This document shows positions 18,648 through 27,707 of a DNA stretch of 34,892 nt, piece after piece. Within the stretch, counting starts at the first letter, position 1. Each line of letters starts with the position of its first letter. The notes beneath the pieces were generated by a model. That model made no database searches and was not told the DNA's origin. It saw nothing but the letters and a program-made list of their open reading frames with translations. The translations under genes and the position numbers were made by a program. This DNA is from Borreliella garinii (GTDB lineage Bacteria > Spirochaetota > Spirochaetia > JABEVK01). Where the stretch lies: contig DYOB01000017.1 of the NCBI GenBank assembly GCA_020720765.1, positions 1 to 34,892 on the forward strand. The letters are read 5' to 3'.

Positions 18648-19183
18648 AAAATGTCCTTATAGCTTACTCGACTAAAACAGGAACAACTGAGGAAATTGCA
18701 AAAACCATGGCTACTCAACTTCTAGGTTTAGGGATTGAATCCGATGTCAAAAAAATCGGTGAGATCCGAAATATCGAACCCTATAATTGTATCATCATTG
18801 GAGCGCCGGTTCAGGGGATGAAATGGCATCCCGATGCCTTGGATTTTGTTCAAACCCATAAGAACCAATTTCAAAGACGCTTGGTAGGTTTTTTTCTTTC
18901 GTCGTATCTTTACAATACGGGCCGACCGTCCATCAGAAATCAAATCCCAAAAATACTCACCCAACTAGCCAACATTGTCCAACCAGATCTCACTGGTATT
19001 TTTGGAGGACGTGTAGAAAAACCCATGCCATGGGTAGCAAGGCTTCTCTTAGGAGTTCCTAAAGATGCTGAACTTGATACCATTCAATGGGAAGGTATCA
19101 CGGAGTGGACAAAAGAATTGGCAAAAAAAATTGAATACAAGCAACAAAAGGATAAAAAAATTCTGATGAACATCCTTGATTAA
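18644..19183 (+). CDS. Flavodoxin-domain protein
   Basis: MKNVLIAYSTKTGTTEEIAKTMA...NCIIIGAPVQGMKWHPDAL; ATGA overlap with the upstream fusion gene. Confidence 0.82.
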   Translation: MKNVLIAYSTKTGTTEEIAKTMATQLLGLGIESDVKKIGEIRNIEPYNCIIIGAPVQGMKWHPDALDFVQTHKNQFQRRLVGFFLSSYLYNTGRPSIRNQIPKILTQLANIVQPDLTGIFGGRVEKPMPWVARLLLGVPKDAELDTIQWEGITEWTKELAKKIEYKQQKDKKILMNILD

Positions 19184-19214
19184 TATTTTTAAATTATTAA
19201 CTTAGAATTATTCT

Positions 19215-19721
19215 ATGAAAATAAAATAGATAATTGAGATATTGGACTCACTTCTGAATCTAGAAAAGAAGTTTCTAATTTTTTAAACGTCTTACTTGCC
19301 GACCTACATATTTATTGGTCTAAGCTTCACAACCTTCATTGGAATGTGACCGGACCCAATTTTTTTTGCACTTCATTCCAAACTTGAAGAACTCTACGAC
19401 CAGGCGAACGAGGACCTCGATGCCGTTGCGGAAAGAATTCTTATGTTGGGCCACAGACCCCTTGCAGCACTGAATGAATTTCTCAATAAAACCGCAATGA
19501 AGGAGCTGGAGAGCAGAGAGTACAAGGGAGAAGAAATTATAGAAATCGTTTTAAATGATATGTCATTTCTTCTCAAATCCTTACAAAAGGGGTAACCTTA
19601 GCCCAAAAAAATGGCGATGAAGAAACTGTAGATATCCTCATTGGTTACATTTCCTCTGCAGAAAAAATATATGGATGTGGAGAAGTATGCTTTAAAGGCC
19701 TATTCCGACTTTTCCCAGTGA
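19215..19721 (+). pseudogene. Frameshifted Dps/ferritin-like (DNA-starvation protein) pseudogene
   Basis: Piecewise translation gives SRKEVSNFLNVLLADLHIYWSKLHNLHWNVTGPNFF / ALHSKLEELYDQANEDLDAVAERILMLGHRPLAALNEFL / VTLAQKNGDEETVDILIGYISSAEK / YMDVEKYALKAYSDFSQ*, broken by indels at T8 (~19370), G4 (~19590) and A6 (~19665), plus an early TAG after the ATG. Confidence 0.85.
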
Positions 19722-20299
19722 AGACCCCTCACTGATACGTGTGGAGGATTGAGAAACTGTTTTAACCGAGGATCCGAAAGGAACTCGGCTTTCTTTTTTA
19801 GTTGATTCTGGTAAAGTTCTACGGGTATTGATGTCACGGCGACTTTTCCAGGATCAAAACCTTCTACAAAGAATTCCAGCCTTCCTTGATTAATCTCTTT
19901 GAAAATTAGAGAGACATTCTTGTGCATTTTGAGTAAGAATCCAAATTTTAAATATTCTATCACTTGATCATCCAGACCTTCTCTCCATAATAAAACTTTT
20001 TCAGCGAGTTCAGGGTAACCAACCGTTAAACGATTCACCTTTTCCTCAAAAGTGTAAGTTCCCGCCAGAACCTGCTCGCGATACTCCTCGGGTAGAAACA
20101 AAACGCAGAAATCGCCATTTACTGTGGAAATAATAGCCCTTTCCTCCAGCTTATGGACAAGCCCGCAGGCGGGACAGGTGAGGTAAAAAAGCTCACCTTT
20201 TAGAAGTTTTCCAAGAATACCTTCCGGACCGTCCAGGAGAAAGTGGTCAGGAAAAGTATGAATAATCTGCTCCCCGCAAAGACATTCGTAAGTGTTCAT
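19700..20299 (-). CDS. CpXC-domain protein
   Basis: N-terminal CLCGEQ...FYLTCPACGLVH zinc-binding pairs. Confidence 0.72.
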   Translation of the reverse strand: MNTYECLCGEQIIHTFPDHFLLDGPEGILGKLLKGELFYLTCPACGLVHKLEERAIISTVNGDFCVLFLPEEYREQVLAGTYTFEEKVNRLTVGYPELAEKVLLWREGLDDQVIEYLKFGFLLKMHKNVSLIFKEINQGRLEFFVEGFDPGKVAVTSIPVELYQNQLKKKAEFLSDPRLKQFLNPPHVSVRGLHWEKSE

Positions 20300-21657
20300 C
20301 CGGCCCGCCCCAGAAGAAAAAGAACATCGCTAAAAACAGAGAAGAGAAGTAATGAAACAATGATAAACACGCCAACCTGTTGAAATCTCAGCATCGTAAG
20401 GGGCTTGAGGTGCTTTCTACGCAGGAGTTCAGCGAAACTCACAAGGATAAGCCCTCCATCCAAGGCTGGAATGGGAAGAAGATTCATTACAAAGAGGGCT
20501 ATTCCAATAAGACTAAAAAGTTGGGCAATATTGGCAAAACCCAACTCAGTGGTCTCGATAAAACCCTGTGCTGCGGCTTGCCCGAAAATATAGGTGGTCC
20601 TTATGGGCCCTGAGACGGCTCTGTCGAGATTTTTCCCCTGGAAAAGTCCAACGAGCGATCGAAGACCTTGTTTGATAACCCAAAGGGTTTTGGAAAAACT
20701 AAACTCAAAAGCCTTTAGAGGGTTAAGCCCAGGACGGATTATAGTAGGAGGGTCAAAATTAAAACCAAAGATCATTTCTCCTGAATTACCGAGCTCGGGA
20801 CGGAGCTTAAAAGAAAGTTCCTGCCCATCCCTAATAACAAGAACCTGGTACTCAGCAAGCTTCTTCTCGAGTTCGGGTTGAATCTGCCCCAACGAAATAA
20901 GTTTTTGGTTGTTCACTTGGAGAATTCTGTCACCAGTTACGAACCCGGCTCTCTCCGCTGGACTCCCAGGTGTCACTGAACTGACCAGAGGTTCTTGAAA
21001 AGGATTGACACCAATGATATAGCTTCCTTCCTGAGAAAGCACGGGAGTCACCTCGGTAAAACCGAAATTTCCATCCCTGGAGTATCGAATTTTAAGTGTC
21101 CTGCCGCCGGAACCCGAAACAAGACTCTGAAGGTCGTCAAAGGTATAAATAGCTTGACCGTCGATTTCAATCAGTGTGTCGCCTCTTTGAAGTCCTGATT
21201 CATCCACGGGAAACCTTTCGCCTTCCACCCTATCCTGCCAGAAAATTCTTGAAGGAAGTTCTTTTACAGGATAACCGGTCATTCCCAGAATAAAATAGAG
21301 AAGAATTGCAGTGATAAGGTTTGCGAAAGGCCCAGCAAATCCAATAACAATACGCCGCCAAGGTGCCGCAAAATAGAAACTCCCAGGTTCAGGGACAATG
21401 TCCGTTTTATTCTCCAAGGCTTTCTGAAGATCGTGTTCACCTTTCATTTTACAGTATCCGCCCAAGGGCAAAGCAGAAAGCCGAAACTCCGTTCCTAACC
21501 AAGGGCGTTTAAAAAGAACCGGTCCCCAACCCACCGAAAATGCTTCAACCTTCACCCCTAAAAACCTAGCCGCAAGGAAGTGGCCGAATTCATGGATGGT
21601 GACGAGAATACTCAAGCCCAGTATTCCTAAGAGGATAAAGAGAAATGATGTCATCAC
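20296..21657 (-). CDS. rseP: RIP metalloprotease, site-2 protease family
   Basis: TIHEFGHFLAAR (HExxH), PDZ-like region, NLLPIPALDGG motif; located after cdsA. Confidence 0.93.
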   Translation of the reverse strand: MMTSFLFILLGILGLSILVTIHEFGHFLAARFLGVKVEAFSVGWGPVLFKRPWLGTEFRLSALPLGGYCKMKGEHDLQKALENKTDIVPEPGSFYFAAPWRRIVIGFAGPFANLITAILLYFILGMTGYPVKELPSRIFWQDRVEGERFPVDESGLQRGDTLIEIDGQAIYTFDDLQSLVSGSGGRTLKIRYSRDGNFGFTEVTPVLSQEGSYIIGVNPFQEPLVSSVTPGSPAERAGFVTGDRILQVNNQKLISLGQIQPELEKKLAEYQVLVIRDGQELSFKLRPELGNSGEMIFGFNFDPPTIIRPGLNPLKAFEFSFSKTLWVIKQGLRSLVGLFQGKNLDRAVSGPIRTTYIFGQAAAQGFIETTELGFANIAQLFSLIGIALFVMNLLPIPALDGGLILVSFAELLRRKHLKPLTMLRFQQVGVFIIVSLLLFSVFSDVLFLLGRAG

Positions 21658-22502
21658 ATACCCAGCCTTTTCATCTGATCAAGATAAAGAAAATAAACAG
21701 GAGCGGCAAAGAGCAAGCTATCGATCGAGTCCAGCATGCCGCCTCTGCCGGGGATGGCCGTCCCAGAATCTTTAAGGCCGGAGCTTCTTTTCAACGCAGA
21801 TTCAAAGAGATCACCGAGTATGGTTGCTAATCCAACTGCGGTTCCAAAGACCCCTGCGTAAACCATTGAACCGAAGACATCGGGTCTTAAGTAGGCAGCA
21901 GTGCAGAGGATAACCGGTGAAATGATAAGACCGCCTATAAAACCTGCAAGACTTTTATTGGGACTGACCCTCAGAAGAACTTTTGATTTCCTCCCGAATA
22001 AGTTTCCGGCAACGTATGCGCCGGCGTCATTCCCTAATGTCACCAGAAGAAAAACTAGAAGGTACAGTGAGGCCTGGGGAAAACTGCTTATTTTAACCAA
22101 AAAGTACGAGAATAGACCGGGGTAGATCAAAATAGCCAAGTTACCGGTAACTTTATGAACGATAGACTCCAAGGAAGGAGTTCTGTAGGCGAAAACGTGC
22201 CTGGAGAAAACGATGATGATCAGCAAGGCGATAATCGTAAAAAAATGCCCCTGCTCCAACCAGCCGGCTTTTTCTGCGTAGCCAAAAACAGGCAACAAGG
22301 CACCAAAAAGCGGTGTTAAAAATCTGTTGATGGGAAAGCCTTTTATTTCAAGGATCCCTGCCATCTCCTGTGCTCCCACAATAGAAGCCCAAACAATTAA
22401 AATATTGATAACAAGGTGGAGTTGGAAATCCCAAAATACGACAAACATAAGGGCTGGAAATACGGTAAAAAAAAGAAGAAGGCGGGCAAGAAAGCGCTTC
22501 AT
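21654..22502 (-). CDS. cdsA: Phosphatidate cytidylyltransferase
   Basis: SPNKSLAGFIGG... and C-terminal KRSSGLKDSGTAIPGRGGMLDSIDSLLFAAPVYF signature. Confidence 0.93.
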   Translation of the reverse strand: MKRFLARLLLFFTVFPALMFVVFWDFQLHLVINILIVWASIVGAQEMAGILEIKGFPINRFLTPLFGALLPVFGYAEKAGWLEQGHFFTIIALLIIIVFSRHVFAYRTPSLESIVHKVTGNLAILIYPGLFSYFLVKISSFPQASLYLLVFLLVTLGNDAGAYVAGNLFGRKSKVLLRVSPNKSLAGFIGGLIISPVILCTAAYLRPDVFGSMVYAGVFGTAVGLATILGDLFESALKRSSGLKDSGTAIPGRGGMLDSIDSLLFAAPVYFLYLDQMKRLGM

Positions 22503-23182
22503 TCTCCCCCACCGCCAAAATTTCTGATACGTTCCGAGTATTCTTTTATGGACTTATCAAATTCCAGTGTGGTGAAATCCGGCCAACAACGATCGCTAAA
22601 ACAAAACTCAGCGTATGCCGCCTTCCATAACATAAAATTGCTTAATCGTTTCTCTCCGGCTGTTCTAATAACCAAGTCAAGGTCGGGCAATTCGGGATGA
22701 TCGAGAAAAGCACAGATATCCGAGTTAGGAGGTGCTCCCGAGAGATGCCATTTTTTAGCTGCACGTAAGATTTCATCCCTACCGCCGTAATTGATAAGAA
22801 GGTTTACCGTGAGTTTCGTGTTATTTTTTGTCGTTTCGCCAACTTCGCTGATATCCTTTTGGATATCAGGTGGGAGTGCGGAGATATCTCCACTATGCAA
22901 CACACGAATGGAGTTCTCTTCGTAGAATTTCATTTCTTTTTTTAAACTCTGGCGTAGGAGACCCATAAGAAAAGACACCTCTCTTTCGGTTCTTCTCCAA
23001 TTTTCAGTGGAAAAAACGTAAAGGGAGAGAAAGGGAATACCAAGATTGGCACAGTGCAGGATTAATTCTTTTGCGCGTCGGAGTCCTTCTGCATGACCTT
23101 CATTCCGTGGAAGGCCACGGGCGTTTGCCCAGCGACCATTTCCATCCATAATGATTCCGAGGTGCTGCGGCAGTCGAGCCAA
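22499..23182 (-). CDS. uppS: Undecaprenyl diphosphate synthase
   Basis: HLGIIMDGNGRWANARGLPRNEGH, YVFSTENWRR, DLVIRTAGEKRLSNFMLWKAAYAEFCF. Confidence 0.94.
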   Translation of the reverse strand: MARLPQHLGIIMDGNGRWANARGLPRNEGHAEGLRRAKELILHCANLGIPFLSLYVFSTENWRRTEREVSFLMGLLRQSLKKEMKFYEENSIRVLHSGDISALPPDIQKDISEVGETTKNNTKLTVNLLINYGGRDEILRAAKKWHLSGAPPNSDICAFLDHPELPDLDLVIRTAGEKRLSNFMLWKAAYAEFCFSDRCWPDFTTLEFDKSIKEYSERIRNFGGGGE

Positions 23183-23737
23183 TCAGACCTCCATAATTTC
23201 TTTTTCTTTATCCGCGACGACGTGGTCCACTTCTTTCACATAATGATCGGTGAGTTTTTGAAGGTCTTCCTGGGCTTTTTTGGATTCATCTTCAGTAATA
23301 TCACCGTCTTTCTGTTCTTTTTTTATACTCTCAAGGGCGTCACGGCGAATGTTTCTGACCGCAACCCTTATAGATTCAGCCATTGATTTAGCCTGTTTTA
23401 CTAAATCCTTCCTTCTCTCTTCTGTGAGGGGAGGAAAATTCAGTCTGATGACTTTGCCGTCATTGCTGGGGGTGATTCCTATTTCTGAGGCTAGAAGTGC
23501 TTTTTCGATATCTGTCATCACTCCCTTATCCCAAGGCTGTATGACGACCATCCGCGCTTCCGGAACTGAAATATTGGCAACCTGGTTTAGTGGCGTTTTA
23601 GTACCATAAGCGTCGACCATTACTCTTTCGAAAAGGGCTGTGGTAGCTCTGCCTGTCCGAAGTGTAGCGAACTCGTCTCCCAAATTTTTGAGAGACTTTT
23701 TCATTTTGACCTCAGCTTCTTGTCTGGAAAGACTCAT
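23183..23737 (-). CDS. frr: Ribosome recycling factor
   Basis: LATLRTGRATTALFERVMVDAYGTKTPLNQVANISVPEARMVVIQPWDK... typical RRF. Confidence 0.95.
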   Translation of the reverse strand: MSLSRQEAEVKMKKSLKNLGDEFATLRTGRATTALFERVMVDAYGTKTPLNQVANISVPEARMVVIQPWDKGVMTDIEKALLASEIGITPSNDGKVIRLNFPPLTEERRKDLVKQAKSMAESIRVAVRNIRRDALESIKKEQKDGDITEDESKKAQEDLQKLTDHYVKEVDHVVADKEKEIMEV

Positions 23738-23738
23738 C

Positions 23739-24569
23739 TTAGCCTCCTATGGCCATCATGCCCATAGCCTTTAATACGAACTCACAATTCAATTCTTTAG
23801 AAGCAACTTCCGCAGCTTTCTCCACGGAAATCTTATCATCTTTTAAGTAGGCCTGCTTTAGGAAAACAATTTCATTGAAATGTTTATTGAGCTTCCCTTC
23901 AATGATTTTTCCCAGCGCTGCCTCAGGTTTTCCAAGACCTTCCGCTTGGACCCGGAAGATACCTTCTTGTTCTTTTTTATACTCTGCCGAAATGTCGGCG
24001 TCAGAAAAGAAGGTAGGATCGTTTGCGACGACATGGAGGGCGAAATCCTTAGCGGTCTGGATCACCGCCGGGTCGGAAGGTGATTTCCCCGTGACTTTAG
24101 CGGCTACGTACGAGCCTTTGCGGCCCTCGTCACCGTGGAGGTAGACAAATGCCACGTCATCAGAAGCGAGAGCTCTAAAAACAGCTTTCTTTAAGCCGAT
24201 GTTCTCTTTAATAACCGAACCGATATTGGCAAGGTCCGCATTCTGGGTTTCATTGAGCTCGGTAATCCCTGAATCTGCGATTTGTTTAACGAGCTTCTTT
24301 CCAAAATCTGCAAAGGTTTCGTTTCTAGCCACAAAGTCCGTCTCACAGCTTAAAAGGATCATGGCGAGTCCTTTAGAACCTATAGTACCGAAGACACGGC
24401 CTTCATTGGCTTCTCTTCCCGCACGCTTTGCAACGGAGGCTAGACCTATTTCCTTCAGGTGTCTTTCGGCCTTCTCAAAATCGCCACCGGAAACTTCGAG
24501 GGCCTTCTTACAGTCGCCGAAACCGGCGCCGGTAATATCACGTAGTTTTTTTACATCAGCAGGACTCAT
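23739..24569 (-). CDS. tsf: Elongation factor Ts
   Basis: VKKLRDITGAGFGDCKKAL N-terminus, LLSCETDFVARNE. Confidence 0.95.
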   Translation of the reverse strand: MSPADVKKLRDITGAGFGDCKKALEVSGGDFEKAERHLKEIGLASVAKRAGREANEGRVFGTIGSKGLAMILLSCETDFVARNETFADFGKKLVKQIADSGITELNETQNADLANIGSVIKENIGLKKAVFRALASDDVAFVYLHGDEGRKGSYVAAKVTGKSPSDPAVIQTAKDFALHVVANDPTFFSDADISAEYKKEQEGIFRVQAEGLGKPEAALGKIIEGKLNKHFNEIVFLKQAYLKDDKISVEKAAEVASKELNCEFVLKAMGMMAIGG

Positions 24570-24578
24570 GGTTACTCC

Positions 24579-25382
24579 TTAAATATCTTCGTCTTCTTCA
24601 TAGGTAATAGTCGTTAATTCCTCGTCCTTCGGGGCCATAGGAATATCACCCTGGGTAATGTTTTCGTCTTCCTGTAGCGAGTCGATCACCGTCAAACCAA
24701 TCTCATTATCCGCTTCTACAACAGCATTTGCAATGATCTGGGCAAAGAGGCTGATGGCCCTGATGGCATCGTCATTGCCTGGAATCGGAAAGGTGATCCC
24801 TTCTGGGTTGCAGTTTGTATCAACAACCGCGATCACCGGGATCCCTAGGGTATTGGCTTCTGCCACTGCGATAGCCTCTTTTTTAGGGTCAATAATAAAG
24901 ATAATTCCGGGAACTTCCTTCATATCCTTGATACCACCCAGGGTCTTCTCAAGTTTTTCACTTTCTTTCTGGAGCTGAGAAACTTCTTTTTTCGTCATAT
25001 GACCAAAAGTTCCGTCAATTTCCATCTTTTCGATTTTTTTAAGTCTGAGAATCGAACGTTTGATGGTTGTAAAGTTGGTCAACATTCCGCCTGGCCAACG
25101 GTTTTTTACAAAGTACATGCCACAGCGCTGTGCTTCAGATTCAATGGCTTGTTGAGCTTGTTTTTTTGTCCCGACAAAAAGAACCGATTTCCCTTCAAGA
25201 ACAGCCTTACGAACGGCGTCGTAAGCTTCTTTTATGGCCTGAATCGTCTTCTGCAGGTCAATGATATGGATCCCGTTGCGTTCAGCGAAGATAAATTTCT
25301 TCATCCGGGGATCCCAGCGTTTCGTCTGGTGACCGAAATGTACACCCGACTCCAATAAGTTCTTCATGGTCACTACTGCCAT
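24579..25382 (-). CDS. rpsB: 30S ribosomal protein S2
   Basis: [46 protein letters not shown]; the 25490 start in the ORF track is upstream of an SD (aaggag), so 25382 is preferred. Confidence 0.95.
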   Translation of the reverse strand: MAVVTMKNLLESGVHFGHQTKRWDPRMKKFIFAERNGIHIIDLQKTIQAIKEAYDAVRKAVLEGKSVLFVGTKKQAQQAIESEAQRCGMYFVKNRWPGGMLTNFTTIKRSILRLKKIEKMEIDGTFGHMTKKEVSQLQKESEKLEKTLGGIKDMKEVPGIIFIIDPKKEAIAVAEANTLGIPVIAVVDTNCNPEGITFPIPGNDDAIRAISLFAQIIANAVVEADNEIGLTVIDSLQEDENITQGDIPMAPKDEELTTITYEEDEDI

Positions 25383-25455
25383 GTGAGTCTCCTTTCCCTC
25401 CGCGTTGCCGCGGTCCTTCTCAGTTATCTCAGCCCAGGGCCGGAATGTCAGACAC

Positions 25456-26058
25456 CTAAGTATCCGCGTATATTGTAGCGAGTATTTCATAAAACACTCG
25501 GATTGGCAAGCCTACCACGTTGGAAAAGCTTCCGTGAATTTCTTTCACTAGGATTTCACCTGATTCTTGGATACGGTAACCGCCCGCTACGCCCATCCAT
25601 TCATCCGTGGAAAGGTAGAAATCTATCAGTTCAGGTTCCAGTTTTGAGAATTTTACCTTAGATATCTCGTGCCTTACCACTGTCTTTTTATTTCTTTTCA
25701 CACAAAGCCCGGTAATAACCTCGTGGGTTCGCCCGGAAAGTGCTTTTAAAAAACCCGACGCTTCCCGGACATCACGAGGCTGCCCCAAGATCTTCCCATC
25801 CAGGAGTACCGTTGTATCGGCGCATAAAAGCGGACGGGGGTCTTCAGGGTATAGTTTTTTGAGGGACTCGGCTTTTTCCCTGGCTAGGAATACGGCGAGT
25901 TTTTCAGGTGCTACGCCCGAGGCAAGCTGTTCCTCGTCCAAATTGTGCGATTGAACTGAAAAAGATAATCCAAACTTTTCAAAGTACTGTCTTCTCCGGG
26001 GCGAGCCGCTCCCGAGAATCCAAGATTCGCTTTGAGCAAGTGCCAGAACGCCTTTCAT
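25456..26058 (-). CDS. maf: Maf-family nucleotide pyrophosphatase
   Basis: [50 protein letters not shown]. Confidence 0.92.
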   Translation of the reverse strand: MKGVLALAQSESWILGSGSPRRRQYFEKFGLSFSVQSHNLDEEQLASGVAPEKLAVFLAREKAESLKKLYPEDPRPLLCADTTVLLDGKILGQPRDVREASGFLKALSGRTHEVITGLCVKRNKKTVVRHEISKVKFSKLEPELIDFYLSTDEWMGVAGGYRIQESGEILVKEIHGSFSNVVGLPIRVFYEILATIYADT

Positions 26059-27152
26059 TGGGTATTAACACGGAGTATCTGTGTTTTTATCCTGAGTTGT
26101 CTTTGAACCGATGCTTCGAGGGAAACTCGGAAATCAGGATCATTTCCCCATGCTGCTTCGATTGCCTCCTTCACCTCGTAGGGATCAATACTCATAACAG
26201 CGACGTCTGCTCCGGCTCGAAGGGCCTTTAAAGATGCTTCCCCAGGGGTGTAATGGTGGGTAACTGCACCCATGTCCAAGGCGTCTGTTATGATAAGTCC
26301 TTGAAACCGCCATTGATCCCGGAGAATTCCTTTAAGAATACGGGAAGAGAAAGTCACCGGTAGGCCTTCAGGTTCCACTGAGGGCCAGGTCACGTGGGCT
26401 ACCATCAGGACCTCAGCTCCTATATTGATACCTTCACGGAAGACGCGTCCTTCGAGTCCCTGCCATTCCTGCATCGACTGTTTAAGTTCTACTATTTCGA
26501 CATGAGTATCCACCCGGGTTGAACCCAAGCCTGGAAAATGTTTCAGCGTCGAGGCTACACCTACTTCACGGAAACCCCGGACCCAATCTGAAACTAGTGC
26601 TGAAACCCTAACGGGATCTTTTCCGAAACTTCTATAGCGGAGAGGATTTCCATCGACAAGGTTAAGATCGGCGACGGGAGCAAGGTTGAGGTTGATTCCC
26701 ACTGCTTTAATGTCCGTGGCGAAGGAAAAAATTTCCCGCCTAAAGGCTTCGGGTGTCAAGGATGCCCAACCTGAGGCGGAAGGACGCCGCCTGAAACGCA
26801 TGGCGGAAATATTTCCAAGCCGGCTTACTCCTCCTCCTTCTTCATCTAAAGAAATGAGAAGCGGTACAGCCGACAGCGCCTGAAGATCCCTGATAAAACG
26901 GATTAACTGGTCCCGACCAGAAAGATTTTCCTGAAAAAGGATAATTCCTCCCGGCTGAATATCCAGCATAAGTTTTCTGACTTCCGGCGTAAGCGTATGA
27001 ATGTTGGATCCAGCTATGGGTGGACGAAGAGCCAACCATTGAAGTTGTCCAATTTTCTGAGAAATACTTAAAGTTAGAAAATCTGGAACTGATTGGGATG
27101 AAACATCAAAAATAAAAACCGTAATAAGAGAAAGCATCAAAAAACGAAACAT
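26055..27152 (-). CDS. Glycoside hydrolase family 3 (beta-N-acetylhexosaminidase-like)
   Basis: KHFPGLGSTRVDTH, LISLDEEGGGVSRL, GLIITDALDMGAV; N-terminal signal peptide. Confidence 0.88.
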   Translation of the reverse strand: MFRFLMLSLITVFIFDVSSQSVPDFLTLSISQKIGQLQWLALRPPIAGSNIHTLTPEVRKLMLDIQPGGIILFQENLSGRDQLIRFIRDLQALSAVPLLISLDEEGGGVSRLGNISAMRFRRRPSASGWASLTPEAFRREIFSFATDIKAVGINLNLAPVADLNLVDGNPLRYRSFGKDPVRVSALVSDWVRGFREVGVASTLKHFPGLGSTRVDTHVEIVELKQSMQEWQGLEGRVFREGINIGAEVLMVAHVTWPSVEPEGLPVTFSSRILKGILRDQWRFQGLIITDALDMGAVTHHYTPGEASLKALRAGADVAVMSIDPYEVKEAIEAAWGNDPDFRVSLEASVQRQLRIKTQILRVNTQ

Positions 27153-27177
27153 TGGGATGGCCCCTGTTGTGGTTAAT

Positions 27178-27252
27178 TGATCGAGGCGGGATTCGAACCC
27201 ACGACCTTTTGCTCCGGAGGCAAACGCTCTATCCAGGCTGAGCTACTCGACC
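27178..27252 (-). tRNA. tRNA-Arg (anticodon CCG)
   Basis: Minus-strand cloverleaf GGTCGAG.TA.GCTC..GAGC.G.TTTGC-CTCCGGA-GCAAA.AGGTC.GTGGG-TTCGAAT-CCCGC.CTCGATC.A; no encoded CCA. Confidence 0.93.
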
Positions 27253-27268
27253 AGTAAAGGAATTATAC

Positions 27269-27697
27269 CTATTCAAACTCGATTTGAACAGTCCCGGAAG
27301 AACCAGAATCGCTAAAAATATTTCCATAACCCGGCAGATCAGTTGAAAATGTACGGTTCGAGAGATGGGGTTGGAAAACCGGTGTTCTTTCTCCGGGTAT
27401 TAATCGGATTTTTCTTCCATTTTTTGATAAGTATATTGCTGAACCCGTATGTAAAGAGTTATACCGGTTATTAAAGGTGCCGGTGCCGTTGGTGAGTTGG
27501 AGGCTACCTTCTTGAAAGTGCACTATCAAGTTCATAACTTTTTCTACCCTTGCGGTCCCTGAACGCAGCTCGAGCACTGGTACTTCCGAATTCTGATAGG
27601 TGAATTCGGCCCCAGGACTGAACTGAATGTATTCAGGTATATCCTGACTAAAAAGTTCAACGGTCATCATTAAGAATAAAAAAACAATGAGCTTCAT
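27269..27697 (-). CDS. Secreted protein of unknown function, possibly FecR-like
   Basis: Signal peptide MKLIVFLFLMMTVELFSQ; ELRSGTARVEKV...VHFQEGSLQLTNGTGTF. Start placed at 27697 rather than 27802. Confidence 0.6.
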   Translation of the reverse strand: MKLIVFLFLMMTVELFSQDIPEYIQFSPGAEFTYQNSEVPVLELRSGTARVEKVMNLIVHFQEGSLQLTNGTGTFNNRYNSLHTGSAIYLSKNGRKIRLIPGERTPVFQPHLSNRTFSTDLPGYGNIFSDSGSSGTVQIEFE

Positions 27698-27707
27698 TCT
27701 TACCCTC

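Noticed and set aside
24199-24582. 127-aa plus-strand ORF opposite tsf
   Set aside because: Antisense shadow of EF-Ts.
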